From DATHWB01 sp041744795 (GTDB lineage: Bacteria; Actinomycetota; Acidimicrobiia; Spongiisociales; ZC4RG35): a stretch of DNA of 26,267 bases. The notes beneath the pieces are model-generated. The model saw nothing but the letters and a program-made list of their open reading frames with translations, made no database searches and had not been told where the DNA came from. Positions 1 through 7,752 of this stretch are shown in pieces. The position numbers and the translations under genes are program-made. The stretch lies in assembly GCA_041744795.1 (NCBI GenBank), contig JBGTKD010000162.1:1-26267 (forward strand), in the 5' to 3' direction. Position 1 is the stretch's first letter; every line of letters starts with the position of its first letter.

Positions 1-260
1 CAGGAGGAATCTGACCTCTCCAGCAGCATCAGTTCGACTTTCCCACCAGTCGGGATCTTGCGGCCTTGCAACCGGGCGTGTCGAACTCGACTCGAATTGA
101 CCACAACCAGATCGCCGGGCATCAGCAGGTCCGGAAGGTCGAAAAAAGTGTGATCGGATAAGTCCCGGGTATCGAGCAGCCGGGCCGAGTCGCGCGGTTC
201 GACCGGCCGCTGAGCGATGGCGGTCTCTGGCAGGTCGAAAACGAACTCCGACAGCTGCAT
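1..260 (-). CDS. queA: S-adenosylmethionine:tRNA ribosyltransferase-isomerase QueA, 3' part cut off by the window
   Basis: QueA transfers and isomerises the ribose of S-adenosylmethionine onto 7-aminomethyl-7-deazaguanine in tRNA, the penultimate step of queuosine synthesis in the cytoplasm. Only the first 86 or so residues lie in the window. Translated from the ATG at 260 they begin MQLSEFVFDLPETAIAQRP and continue with EPRDSARLL, a DLPDLLMPGDLVVVNSSRV stretch and GGKVELMLLER, which match the QueA N-terminus closely. The start codon overlaps the last base of the ruvB TAA stop (TAATG), so it is the distal gene of the ruv operon and probably translated by coupling. The ruvB-queA neighbourhood is common in bacteria. 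The reading frame is open to the window edge with no defect visible. Confidence 0.93.
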   Translation of the reverse strand, partial: MQLSEFVFDLPETAIAQRPVEPRDSARLLDTRDLSDHTFFDLPDLLMPGDLVVVNSSRVRHARLQGRKIPTGGKVELMLLERSDSS

Positions 261-1285
261 TAGAGGTCGAAGCTGGGGTGTCCCGTTGCGGGAGGCTCGA
301 GACCGAGGTGTCGGTAGGCCCCCGCTGTGGCTATCCGGCCGCGTGCTGTCCGCTGGATCAGTCCCAACTGGAGCAGGAACGGCTCATAAGCGTCCTCGAC
401 GGTCTCGGTCTCTTCGCCCACCGCGATGGCCAAGGTGTTGAGACCCACCGGCCCTCCGGAGAACCTGTTGACGATTGCATCGATGATCGCCCTGTCGACC
501 TTGTCGAGCCCGAGTGCGTCGATCTCATAGATCTCGAGCGCTTCGTCGGCGACGCTCTCTCGAATGGTTCCATCCCCTCGGGCGACTGCGTAGTCGTGAA
601 CCCTCGCCAGTAGACGGTTGGCGATCCGGGCGGTTCCTCGGCTGCGGCGAGCAATGGTGCGGGCGGCTGCCCCATCGATGTCGGCGTCCAGGATCGACGC
701 GGACCGCAACACGATCCTCTGCAGGTCTTCTGCGGTGTAGTAGTCGATGCGTTCGATCAGCCCGAAGCGGTCACGCAACGGGGCAGACACCGTTCCGATC
801 CTGGTCGTTGCACCGACCAGGGTGAAGGTCGGGAGATCGAGCCTGATCGAGCTGGCCGCCGGGCCCTTCCCGAGGATGATGTCCAGCTCGAAGTCCTCCA
901 TCGCCGGATAGAGCACCTCTTCGACCTGGCGAGGCACTCGGTGGATTTCATCGATAAAGAACACTCCGCCTTCCTGGAGGTTCGACAGAATCGCCGCAAG
1001 ATCCCCCGGGCGTTCCAGCGCTGGTCCCGAGGTCTTCGAGATGGGTGCGCCCAACTCGTTGGCGATGATCCAGGCAAGCGACGTCTTACCGAGCCCGGGC
1101 GGGCCGGACAGAAGAACGTGGTCGAGGGGTTTGGCGAGAGCTCGTGCTGCTTCGACCGAGATCCGGAGCCGCTCTTTCACACGTTCCTGACCGATGAACT
1201 CGTCGAGCGTGCGAGGACGCAGCGTCATCTCGAAAGCCTCATCGATGGGATCGGAAGCCACACCCAGTAGTCCTTCTTCTCTCAT
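260..1285 (-). CDS. ruvB: Holliday junction branch migration ATPase RuvB
   Basis: RuvB is the hexameric AAA+ motor that drives branch migration of Holliday junctions together with RuvA, ahead of cutting by RuvC. The 341-residue product has the usual family length. Visible motifs are Walker A GPPGLGKT (61-68), Walker B with DEIH (112-115), sensor 1 GATTR (158-162) and the RDRFG arginine-finger segment (171-175), followed by the winged-helix DNA-binding C-terminus (about 260-335) with GGPVGLNTLA. The ATG overlaps the ruvA TGA in ATGA (1282-1285), so ruvA and ruvB should be translationally coupled. The order ruvC-ruvA-ruvB matches the classical actinobacterial arrangement. I see no missing key residue. 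Confidence 0.98.
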   Translation of the reverse strand: MREEGLLGVASDPIDEAFEMTLRPRTLDEFIGQERVKERLRISVEAARALAKPLDHVLLSGPPGLGKTSLAWIIANELGAPISKTSGPALERPGDLAAILSNLQEGGVFFIDEIHRVPRQVEEVLYPAMEDFELDIILGKGPAASSIRLDLPTFTLVGATTRIGTVSAPLRDRFGLIERIDYYTAEDLQRIVLRSASILDADIDGAAARTIARRSRGTARIANRLLARVHDYAVARGDGTIRESVADEALEIYEIDALGLDKVDRAIIDAIVNRFSGGPVGLNTLAIAVGEETETVEDAYEPFLLQLGLIQRTARGRIATAGAYRHLGLEPPATGHPSFDL

Positions 1286-1848
1286 CGGTTGCCCAGAACC
1301 TTCAACGCCGAACGGATCTGGTCCGTCACCGGTGCTGCGGTGTCGATCGAAGACATCGCCTCTCGTATCTCGGCCGGGGTGTAGCCGAGTTGTTCGAGCC
1401 CCTGGCGAACTTGTCCTCCCGGAGAGTCGACCAGGTCTGCCTCCAGGTCCGCCAAGCGGGGCTTGAGGTCGAGGACGATTCTTTGAGCCGTGCGCTTGCC
1501 GACACCGGGTGCCTGGGTCAAAGCGTCGACGTCCTCCGAGGCGATCGCTCGCCGAAGGGCATCGCCAGAGAGCACCGCCAGGATGCCGAGCGCCACCTTG
1601 GGGCCGACGCCCTGGGCTGTGAGAAGGGTCCGGAAGAGTTCCCGGTCTGTCGAGGCCGCGAAGCCAAACAGGACAAGAGCATCCTCCCGGACGTGGAGGT
1701 GTGTGAACACCGTCGCTTTTTCGCCGGGTTGGCCGAGGCCGGCGGCTGTCTTGGGGGTGACGTGCACTTCATATCCGACGCCGGAGACATCAAGCACGAC
1801 ACGCTCGGCCTCGATCGCCGCCACCGTTCCGGTCAGGCTTCCGATCAC
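1282..1848 (-). CDS. ruvA: Holliday junction DNA-binding protein RuvA
   Basis: RuvA binds the four-way junction as a tetramer and loads RuvB. I place the start at the GTG at 1848, giving 188 residues beginning (M)IGSLTGTV, which fits the family N-terminus MIGxLxG; the frame stays open 14 codons further upstream but those residues have no family match. This GTG overlaps the ruvC TGA in GTGA (1845-1848). Helix-hairpin-helix segments are visible in AQGVGPKVALGILAVL (about residues 74-89) and QAPGVGKRTAQRIVLDL (about 108-124). The C-terminal RuvB-interacting domain follows a short linker and includes LEQLGYTPAEIREAM. It sits in a ruvC-ruvA-ruvB cluster joined by 4-nt overlaps. Confidence 0.96.
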   Translation of the reverse strand: MIGSLTGTVAAIEAERVVLDVSGVGYEVHVTPKTAAGLGQPGEKATVFTHLHVREDALVLFGFAASTDRELFRTLLTAQGVGPKVALGILAVLSGDALRRAIASEDVDALTQAPGVGKRTAQRIVLDLKPRLADLEADLVDSPGGQVRQGLEQLGYTPAEIREAMSSIDTAAPVTDQIRSALKVLGNR

Positions 1849-2333
1849 TTGGCCACTCTTGTGGGAATTCGCACTTGCTGAATGTGGCACAGAGCCACGG
1901 CCAGTGCATCTGCGACGTCAGCGGGACCACCCACCGTTCCCAGGCCCAGGCGACGAGAAACCATTGACTCCACTGCTGCCTTGGTGGCAGCACCGTCTCC
2001 AGTGACCGCCAATTTCACCTCGTTCGGGCTGTACTCGGCTACTGCCAGACCGGCCCGGGCTGCCACGAGCATCACAACGCCGGATGCGCGACCAACCGCA
2101 ATGGCCGTACGACGGTTCTGGTTGGTGAAAACGCGCTCGATAGCCACCACTTCCGGAGCGTGCTCGGCCATCACTGCGGTGAGATCATTCTCCAACTCCA
2201 ACAGTCGCTTCTCCATTGACAGGGCGGGATCTGTGCGGATCACTCCGGCTGCCACGGCTGTGAGGGCGCGGTCTTTTCGCACAAGGCCATAGCCTGTGCG
2301 TGTCAGCCCAGGGTCGATGCCCAATACGAACAT
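1845..2333 (-). CDS. ruvC: Crossover junction endodeoxyribonuclease RuvC
   Basis: RuvC is the dimeric, Mg-dependent nuclease that resolves Holliday junctions. The 162-residue product keeps the four acidic catalytic residues of the RNase H fold: D7 in GIDPGLTRTGYG, E66 in VAIERVF, and D139 and D142 in PADVADALAVALCH. The FTNQNRRTA segment (69-77) is also typical. Its stop overlaps the ruvA GTG start by 4 nt. Upstream there is a 49 bp gap to the small membrane protein gene, holding a TACCCT box 9 nt before the ATG, so the ruv genes may also be expressed from their own promoter with an almost absent leader. Confidence 0.97.
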   Translation of the reverse strand: MFVLGIDPGLTRTGYGLVRKDRALTAVAAGVIRTDPALSMEKRLLELENDLTAVMAEHAPEVVAIERVFTNQNRRTAIAVGRASGVVMLVAARAGLAVAEYSPNEVKLAVTGDGAATKAAVESMVSRRLGLGTVGGPADVADALAVALCHIQQVRIPTRVAK

Positions 2334-2342
2334 GTGTACGAC

Positions 2343-2348
2343 AGGGTA
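2343..2348 (-). promoter_or_regulatory. Candidate -10 box for ruvC
   Basis: TACCCT on the minus strand lies 9 nt before the ruvC ATG at 2333. It fits the TANNNT pattern seen at several other starts in the window, but with a wider gap, implying a leader of only 2-3 nt. No Shine-Dalgarno sequence precedes ruvC. No convincing -35 is seen. Confidence 0.35.
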
Positions 2349-2382
2349 GAACGTCGCCCGGCGCGAACTGGGGAATGGGCCT

Positions 2383-2811
2383 TCACCCGGCCACCATCGC
2401 GGCCAGCGCAGCCAGCCACAAGAGGTTCTCCAGCCCCATCGCCCGGCTGAACCTCCGTCCGAAAGCAGCGGCTAGAGGCAGGTCTTGTCCTTCCACGGCC
2501 CCGACGAGGCTCTGCCACGCTCGACGGGCACTCGATGCGCCCACCGCAATAGCTCCCAGCGCGGCCATGATCCCCAACCCGAGCAACGCTGACGCGGTCC
2601 AACTGTTGAAGACGAGAAGTCCCACACCTGAGGCGACCGTGACGAGCGCGCTTGCGATACCGAGTGGTGCCGCCGCTCCGACACGCTCGATCATCGCCGA
2701 CGCCTGGCTGTGGTCGGCAAGCGACCCTCGGATATCGCGCGGGATCATCAGCTTGTGCCCGAACCAGGCGGCAGCCGCGGCGATGTGAACGATAAGAAGC
2801 AGGGTCCGCAT
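2383..2811 (-). CDS. Small four-helix integral membrane protein, possibly DUF2269/CopD-like
   Basis: This 142-residue protein is almost entirely hydrophobic, with four likely membrane helices at about 1-20, 46-69, 72-92 and 125-142. The N-terminal LLLIVHIAAAAAWFGHKL, with a His and an aromatic-Gly pair in the first helix, recalls the LHxxxxxxWFGG start of DUF2269 and CopD-like membrane proteins. That resemblance is by eye and weak, and I cannot assign a function. It lies between yebC and ruvC on the same strand, 49 bp before ruvC, separated from yebC by 145 bp that contain two perfect hairpins. This position is not part of the usual mycobacterial order, so it looks like a lineage-specific addition. 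Confidence 0.75.
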   Translation of the reverse strand: MRTLLLIVHIAAAAAWFGHKLMIPRDIRGSLADHSQASAMIERVGAAAPLGIASALVTVASGVGLLVFNSWTASALLGLGIMAALGAIAVGASSARRAWQSLVGAVEGQDLPLAAAFGRRFSRAMGLENLLWLAALAAMVAG

Positions 2812-2873
2812 TCAGCCATTCAAGCCGGGCAACCCCCCTCCGCTCCCGCCTTGACGAGCATTCTGTTCGCCAG

Positions 2874-2928
2874 ATCCCGCGCATACGCGGGATGGAACCC
2901 TGGGTTGCATCCCGCGCATGCGCGGGAT
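2874..2928. repeat. Tandem pair of near-identical palindromes (REP/BIME-like)
   Basis: Two copies of a 20-nt palindrome stand 35 bp apart. The first, 2874-2893, is an 8-bp stem ATCCCGCG/CGCGGGAT around CATA. The second, 2909-2928, has the same stem around CATG and is a perfect 20-bp palindrome. Between them a smaller inverted repeat, AACCC-T-GGGTT, occupies 2896-2906. They lie in the 145 bp behind yebC and before the membrane protein gene. They could stall or stabilise the yebC transcript end, but the minus-strand copy has no T tract, so they are poor intrinsic terminators. The stem resembles REP elements of other bacteria. Confidence 0.7.
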
Positions 2929-2956
2929 TTGGGGGTGGGTACGCGGTTTGGCCGGG

Positions 2957-3700
2957 TCAGCCGGCTAGTTGTTCCATGATCTCGTCGGAGATGTCGAAGT
3001 TGGCGAAGACTTCCTGCACGTCGTCGAGGTCCTCAAGAGCGTCTATCAGCCGCAGAACTTTGCCTGCTGTGTCGGCGTCGACCGCGATGGTCGTTGAGGG
3101 CACCTGTGTCACTTCCGAGGTCTCGACTTCCACACCTGCCGACTCAAGCGCCTTGCGGACGTCATCTACTGCTGCGGGCGAAGACTCGACCTCGAAGCTA
3201 TCGCCTGTGTCACGGACGTCCTCGGCTCCCGCCTCCAACGCGGCCAGCATCACGACCTCTTCGTCGCCGCGGGCAACGATGAGTCCCCGCTGGTTGAAGA
3301 GGTAGCCGACCGAGCCTGGTTCGCCCAGGTTCCCGTTGTTTCTGGTCATCGTCGAACGGACATCGGACGCAGCCCGGTTGCGATTGTCGGTCAGAACGTG
3401 GACATACAGGGCGATCCCGCCCGGTCCGTAACCCTCATACCAGATGTCTTCGTAGGCGACCGCGTCTCCGCCTTCGCCCGCCCCGCGCTTCACCGCACGG
3501 TCGATGTTGTCGTTCGGCATCGAAGCGGCCTTGGCCTTGGCTACCGCGTTGGCGAGAGCCACGTTCATCCCTGGATCGCTTCCGCCTTCTCGGGCAGCCT
3601 GTTCGATCGCTTTGGCGAGTTTGGCGAACAGCTTGCCCCGCGCCGCATCCTGGCGACCCTTTCGGTGCTTGATGTTCGCCCATTTGGAATGTCCTGCCAC
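2957..3700 (-). CDS. yebC: YebC/PmpR/TACO1 family protein
   Basis: The 247-residue product is a full-length YebC family member, starting (M)AGHSKWANIKHRKGRQDA and including LFAKLAKAIEQAAREGG, PNDNIDRAVKRG and YEGYGPGG (about residues 88-95). The family has been described both as DNA-binding regulators and, more recently, as ribosome-associated factors that help translation of difficult motifs such as proline runs; the sequence alone does not decide between these. The start is the GTG at 3700. A TGAGGA Shine-Dalgarno sequence lies 6 nt before it and includes the pdxT stop codon, so yebC is the next gene in the pdxS-pdxT transcript. The pdxT-yebC-ruvC order matches mycobacteria except for the extra membrane gene. 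Confidence 0.96.
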   Translation of the reverse strand: MAGHSKWANIKHRKGRQDAARGKLFAKLAKAIEQAAREGGSDPGMNVALANAVAKAKAASMPNDNIDRAVKRGAGEGGDAVAYEDIWYEGYGPGGIALYVHVLTDNRNRAASDVRSTMTRNNGNLGEPGSVGYLFNQRGLIVARGDEEVVMLAALEAGAEDVRDTGDSFEVESSPAAVDDVRKALESAGVEVETSEVTQVPSTTIAVDADTAGKVLRLIDALEDLDDVQEVFANFDISDEIMEQLAG

Positions 3701-3709
3701 GTCGGGTCC

Positions 3710-4276
3710 TCAGATCAAATCGAGCAGCATCTGGTGGATGCGGACATCATCGGTGAGTTCAGGGTGGAACGAGGTGCCGAGAATCTCTCCCTGGCGCACC
3801 ATGACGGGATGATCGTCGATGGACGCCAACACGTCTACCGCGCCGCCGACTTTGGCCACCCAAGGAGCTCGGATGAAGACCGCGTGGAAAGGGGCGCCGT
3901 CGATGTCGATGGACGTTTCGAAGGAGTCGTTCTGGCGCCCGAAAGCGTTCCGCTGAACGACGACATCTAGGACTCCCAACAGGTGCTGATCGCCTTCGGT
4001 GACGGCCGTCGAAGTGAAGATCAACCCTGCGCAGGTGCCAAGCGTCGGCAAACCATCAGCAATTCTCTGCCTGAGGGGGTCGAAAAGCCCGAACCGGACA
4101 GCCAACTTGCCGATCGTGGTGGACTCACCGCCCGGAATGACCAAGGCATCGAGTCCTTCGAGATGCTCTGGAAGACGCACCGGCCGGGTGTCGACGCCCA
4201 TTCCGGAGAGAACCGCCAGGTGCTCTCGGAAGTCACCCTGCAGGGCGAGCACGCCGACGGTCGACATCTTCCTCAC
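3710..4276 (-). CDS. pdxT: Pyridoxal 5'-phosphate synthase glutaminase subunit PdxT
   Basis: PdxT hydrolyses glutamine and channels ammonia to PdxS in the DXP-independent PLP synthase. The class I glutamine amidotransferase triad is complete: C82 in LGTCAGLI, and H171 and E173 in SFHPELTDD. The oxyanion loop PGGESTT is at 48-54. From the GTG at 4276 the product is 188 residues and overlaps the pdxS TGA in GTGA. An ATG three codons later (4267) would give MSTVGVLALQGDF, closer to the usual family start, so the true start is open between the two. Either way pdxS and pdxT are coupled, as expected for a 12:12 complex. Confidence 0.96.
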   Translation of the reverse strand: MRKMSTVGVLALQGDFREHLAVLSGMGVDTRPVRLPEHLEGLDALVIPGGESTTIGKLAVRFGLFDPLRQRIADGLPTLGTCAGLIFTSTAVTEGDQHLLGVLDVVVQRNAFGRQNDSFETSIDIDGAPFHAVFIRAPWVAKVGGAVDVLASIDDHPVMVRQGEILGTSFHPELTDDVRIHQMLLDLI

Positions 4277-5154
4277 CAGCCTCGGCGGGCCAGTTGCTCC
4301 GACTCGGACAGCGAGCTCATTTCCAGACCCGGCATGGCGGCGCCGAGACCGGCGGACACCTTTGCCACGATCTCAGGGCTCTCCCAGTTGGTCGTAGCGT
4401 CGACGATCGCTCTGGCGAACAGTTCGGGATTCGAGCTCTTGAAGATTCCGGATCCGACGAACACCCCATCAACTCCCAGGGCCATCATGAGAGCGGCATC
4501 AGCAGGCGTTGCGATCCCACCGGCCGCAAAGTTCACCACCGGTAGCTTGCCGGTCTCCGCAACTTCCTTGACCAGGTCATATGGAGCACGAAGGTCTCGA
4601 GCGGCCGTCATCAGCTGCTCGTCATCGAGCGTCGTGAGTCTGCGGATCTCTCCGGTGATCGTGCGCATGTGACGCACCGCCTCGACGACGTTGCCGGTGC
4701 CCGCCTCGCCTTTGGTGCGGATCATCGCGGCCCCTTCACCGATGCGGCGCAGAGCCTCGCCCAGGTCTTTGGCTCCGCAGACAAACGGAGTTGTGAAGGC
4801 CCACTTGTCGATGTGGTGGTCCTCGTCGGCCGGGGTCAGCACCTCGGACTCGTCGATGTAGTCAACGTCGATGGCTTGCAGCACACGAGCTTCCAAGAAG
4901 TGGCCGATACGCGCCTTGGCCATCACGGGAATTGTCACAGCGGCCTGAATCCCCTGGACCATCTCGGGGTCAGACATACGCGCCACTCCCCCATCGCGTC
5001 GGATGTCGGCGGGGACGCGCTCAAGCGCCATGACCGCCACAGCCCCGGCCTCCTCAGCGACTCGGGCCTGTTCGGGGGTGACCACATCCATGATCACTCC
5101 ACCTTTGAGCATGTCGGCAAGCCCACGCTTGACCAGATCCGTGCCTCGTTCCAC
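4273..5154 (-). CDS. pdxS: Pyridoxal 5'-phosphate synthase lyase subunit PdxS
   Basis: PdxS condenses ribose 5-phosphate, glyceraldehyde 3-phosphate and ammonia into pyridoxal 5'-phosphate. The (beta/alpha)8 barrel signatures are clear: KGGVIMDVVTPEQARVAEEA, VMALERVPADIRRDGGVARM, VMAKARIGHFLEA with the first catalytic lysine, IRTKGEAGTGN with the second, and FAAGGIATPADAALMM. I choose the GTG at 5154 (293 residues, starting MERGTDLVKRG) because an AAAGGAG Shine-Dalgarno sequence lies 5 nt upstream and the family is about 294 residues long. The longer frame from 5202 would overlap pimA and adds a tail without family match. A 40 bp gap separates it from pimA; it overlaps pdxT by 4 nt. Confidence 0.97.
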   Translation of the reverse strand: MERGTDLVKRGLADMLKGGVIMDVVTPEQARVAEEAGAVAVMALERVPADIRRDGGVARMSDPEMVQGIQAAVTIPVMAKARIGHFLEARVLQAIDVDYIDESEVLTPADEDHHIDKWAFTTPFVCGAKDLGEALRRIGEGAAMIRTKGEAGTGNVVEAVRHMRTITGEIRRLTTLDDEQLMTAARDLRAPYDLVKEVAETGKLPVVNFAAGGIATPADAALMMALGVDGVFVGSGIFKSSNPELFARAIVDATTNWESPEIVAKVSAGLGAAMPGLEMSSLSESEQLARRGW

Positions 5155-5194
5155 AACTGCTCCTTTGAATGAGCCTGAATGGTACCGCTGCCGT

Positions 5195-6226
5195 TTAGGC
5201 ACTCAGCCCGATAGCCCGCTCGTAAGTGTCGATGTAACGACCCAGCACCGAAGGCCAGTCGAAGTCGTTCGCCCGGCTGCGTCCCGCTTCGCTCACCTTC
5301 TGGCACTCTTCGGGTGAACCCAGGAGGCGGATCAGGGTCTCGGCTAGGGCTGACGAATCGTTTACCGGCACGTGCAGACCGGACCCTGCCATCACGTGCA
5401 GAAAGGCCGGAAGGTCCGATGCCACGACGGCCGCGCCTGCTGCCATTGCCTCCGCGACGACGATTCCGAAGCTCTCGCCACCGGTGTTCGGGGAAACGTG
5501 GATGGCGGAGCTTGCCAGCAGGCGACGCTTCTCGGCCTCACCGACCCGTCCCAAGAACTCGACCCCGGGCTGGACGATCCCCCTGCTCGCACCGGCCACC
5601 ACTAGCTCGGCTTGGGGAACTGCAGCCAAAACCTTCGGCCAGGCATCGAGGAGCACGTCCAGGCCCTTCCTTGGCTCGTCTCTCCCGAGGAAAGTCACAC
5701 GGGAGGGCAGTCTGGCGACATCGGGCTGTTGGTAGACGCCGACATCCAGGGCGTTGGGAATGATCTCGACCGGACCCCATCGATGAGGGACCGCTTGAGC
5801 GGCCACTGGAGATACCGCGGTCACAACAGAGTGTTTCAGGGCCTGGTCGAAAATCCGACCCAAAGACATGTATACCGGACGAACCCAGCGTGGCGCATCA
5901 GCATGGAACGTCACCACCTTCGGAATGGACGCGCTTAGCGCGCTGATCGACACCAGCGGGATCACCGGCTCGTGGATGTGGACGACGTCGGCGTCTTGCA
6001 ACGCCGACAGTGTTCTGCGGCGGGCCTGGGGGGCGAGGGATACGGCGGCGACAGACGCGTTTGCTCTGACTCGCACGGTCCGGCCCACGTTCTCCGGGGC
6101 GTCGCCCGGGCCTACGAGCCAGGCGTCGTGGCCTTCAACTCTCAGGCGGCTCACCAGCTCGACCGTCAGCTGCTGGACACCGCCTGGTCGACCGAGATCG
6201 TATGGACAGACCACTGCGACCTTCAC
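5195..6226 (-). CDS. pimA: Phosphatidylinositol alpha-mannosyltransferase, PimA-type GT4
   Basis: PimA moves mannose from GDP-mannose to phosphatidylinositol on the cytoplasmic face of the membrane, the first step of phosphatidylinositol mannoside synthesis. The 343-residue GT-B protein opens with MKVAVVCPYDLGRPGGVQQL, including the GGV donor loop (15-17), then HIHEP (83-87), the RDEPRKG donor-site motif with R186 and K187, and the EX7E motif from E251 to E259 in GGESFGIVVAEAM. These match mycobacterial PimA closely. The GTG start at 6226 overlaps the patA TGA in GTGA. Position between patA and pdxS is the conserved actinobacterial one. The exact lipid acceptor in this organism is inferred. 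Confidence 0.9.
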   Translation of the reverse strand: MKVAVVCPYDLGRPGGVQQLTVELVSRLRVEGHDAWLVGPGDAPENVGRTVRVRANASVAAVSLAPQARRRTLSALQDADVVHIHEPVIPLVSISALSASIPKVVTFHADAPRWVRPVYMSLGRIFDQALKHSVVTAVSPVAAQAVPHRWGPVEIIPNALDVGVYQQPDVARLPSRVTFLGRDEPRKGLDVLLDAWPKVLAAVPQAELVVAGASRGIVQPGVEFLGRVGEAEKRRLLASSAIHVSPNTGGESFGIVVAEAMAAGAAVVASDLPAFLHVMAGSGLHVPVNDSSALAETLIRLLGSPEECQKVSEAGRSRANDFDWPSVLGRYIDTYERAIGLSA

Positions 6227-7098
6227 GTGATGGCCTCGAAATCACTCGGCCAATTGGGTTGCACTAGGTGCCACTGGGCGGGAGCGGCACGAATCAGGGC
6301 TTCGAGTTCGGCGGCCAGCAGCTGAGTGCCAGCCTGGATACGGGCCGTCCGATCCGGACCATCAGGGATTGCGAGGGGCGGACGAACGACAACGTGATGC
6401 CCCGATTCGTTGAAGTAGGTGGCGGCAGGGAACAGAGGCGCGCCGGTCCTGATTGCCAGGGACACCGGACCTGCAGGCATCGTCGTGAATTCGCCGAAGA
6501 ACTCGACGGACACTCCCCTGCCTCGCAGGTCCCGATCGCACAGAAGAGCCACCGCCGCATTCTGGGCGATCGCCGCTTCAAGTTCCCGGATCACCTGGGA
6601 GGCACCTGTCGCCAGGATGATGTTGAGACCCATCGAGTTTCTGAGCCGGAGGAACCAATCGCGAATGCGGTGATTTCGCAAGTTCTCGGCTACCGCCAAA
6701 ACGTTCAGGTTCAAGCGGTGTGCGACCGGGGCGGCGTACTCCCAGTTACCCATGTGCGGCAGTGCGAAGATCATGCCCTGTCCCGCGTCCCTCGCTACCT
6801 CGACCAACTCCAGACCGGAGTCGGTGGTATGGGCTTCGATGAAATCCTGATGGCGGGGTCTTACCCATAGAGCCTCCGCCCAGTAGCGGCCGTAGGCAGC
6901 GAAAACGCCCCGGGCGTGCGCCCGGACCTCCTTTGGCGGAATGCCGAGGCGTCCGGCGTGTCGTTCGGCCATCGTCCTGCGACCGGAATCCAAACGCGAA
7001 TACGCCCGCCCAATCTGGGATCCCAACCAGATAGCTACTCCGTACGGCAGAATTCCGATGATGCCCATGCCGATCCGCATGGCCAGATAGGCCAGCAC
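6223..7098 (-). CDS. patA: PIM acyltransferase PatA-type (LpxL/HtrB family)
   Basis: This 291-residue protein belongs to the LpxL/HtrB lysophospholipid-acyltransferase-like family, whose actinobacterial member PatA puts palmitate on the mannose of phosphatidylinositol mannosides. The HX4E catalytic motif is HMGNWE with H115 and E120. Further family segments are LLCDRDLRGRGVSVEFFGE, a GPVSLAIRTGAPLFPA stretch and a C-terminal QWHLVQPNWP. A hydrophobic N-terminal anchor covers about 1-28. The GTG start at 7098 lies 3 nt after the pgsA stop, and the TGA overlaps the pimA start. Acylation of a mannolipid is inferred from the pgsA-patA-pimA order; the sequence alone shows only the acyltransferase family. 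Confidence 0.9.
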   Translation of the reverse strand: MLAYLAMRIGMGIIGILPYGVAIWLGSQIGRAYSRLDSGRRTMAERHAGRLGIPPKEVRAHARGVFAAYGRYWAEALWVRPRHQDFIEAHTTDSGLELVEVARDAGQGMIFALPHMGNWEYAAPVAHRLNLNVLAVAENLRNHRIRDWFLRLRNSMGLNIILATGASQVIRELEAAIAQNAAVALLCDRDLRGRGVSVEFFGEFTTMPAGPVSLAIRTGAPLFPAATYFNESGHHVVVRPPLAIPDGPDRTARIQAGTQLLAAELEALIRAAPAQWHLVQPNWPSDFEAIT

Positions 7099-7101
7099 AG
7101 G

Positions 7102-7674
7102 TCAGCTCTCGATCGCGGCGTACGTAGACCAGAAACGCTGGCCGGCGGTGAACCAGGACGCAGCCACAAACACCCACAACATCGGCTCTATCCAGCCGGT
7201 GAGCATCCCCACGGTCACAAGAAGCACCCGCTCTGCTCTTCCCATCAGCCCTCCGCGACCATCCAGCCCGAGACTCTCGGCCTTCGAGCGCATGTAGGGA
7301 ATCAGCAACGAGCCCCCGAGAGCTAACAGAGAGAGGAGCAGGATCCGAACCTCTCCTCGCTGGCTGACGGCCAAGCCGGTGAGGACTGCGATTTCCCCCA
7401 GTCGGTCCACTGTCGAGTCGAGGAATCCTCCCCGAACGGTGACCTTGTTCGATGCCCTGGCGACCGCACCGTCGAGCCCGTCGAGAGCGGCGCCGCCGAA
7501 AGCCACCAGCGCACCGGGAATTATCAAACCTATTCCGATCAGGATCGAGCCCCCGATAGCGACGGCCAGACCGAACAGAGTCATGAATGTCGGGGTGACG
7601 CCGATCCGGGCGAGAAACCGCCCGATCGGTTCGAGGATTCCCTGTACACGGGGGCGAACCCGCATGTCGATCAT
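7102..7674 (-). CDS. pgsA: CDP-alcohol phosphatidyltransferase, likely phosphatidylinositol phosphate synthase (PgsA)
   Basis: The enzyme joins CDP-diacylglycerol to an inositol (phosphate) head group in the membrane. The CDP-OH-P motif is intact, with D65, D68, G69, A72, R73, G82, D86 and D90 in GLDGAVARASNKVTVRGGF and DSTVD. About five or six hydrophobic helices follow the family plan. I choose the ATG at 7674 (190 residues, MIDMRVRPRVQG) rather than the upstream in-frame start, because a TACCTT -10 box ends exactly 6 nt before it, indicating a leaderless transcript, and the extra 19 residues lack family match. It heads the patA-pimA-pdxST-yebC chain. Head-group choice is inferred from this context; glycerol phosphate is possible but less likely. 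Confidence 0.9.
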   Translation of the reverse strand: MIDMRVRPRVQGILEPIGRFLARIGVTPTFMTLFGLAVAIGGSILIGIGLIIPGALVAFGGAALDGLDGAVARASNKVTVRGGFLDSTVDRLGEIAVLTGLAVSQRGEVRILLLSLLALGGSLLIPYMRSKAESLGLDGRGGLMGRAERVLLVTVGMLTGWIEPMLWVFVAASWFTAGQRFWSTYAAIES

Positions 7675-7680
7675 GCGGGG

Positions 7681-7686
7681 AAGGTA
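7681..7686 (-). promoter_or_regulatory. Leaderless promoter -10 box for pgsA operon
   Basis: TACCTT on the minus strand is followed by CCCCGC and then the pgsA ATG at 7674. Transcription starting about 7 nt after a -10 box would begin on the start codon itself. No Shine-Dalgarno sequence is present. It shares the same geometry with six other starts in this window. Confidence 0.55.
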
Positions 7687-7752
7687 CCACGCGACCGGTG
7701 CCGGACTCCATGATCGGCCCACTTCGCCCAACCACGGGAGGGTTGCGGGGTC

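Noticed and set aside
2303..2884. A 193-codon minus-strand frame over the small membrane protein gene.
   Set aside because: Arginine-rich with no hydrophobic pattern or family motif; the overlapping 142-residue frame has clear membrane helices.
2874..2928. The two hairpins look like CRISPR repeats (GC-rich palindromes with a CGCGCATGCG core).
   Set aside because: There are only two copies, the interval between them is about 15 nt rather than a 30-nt spacer, no further copies follow, and no cas gene is near.
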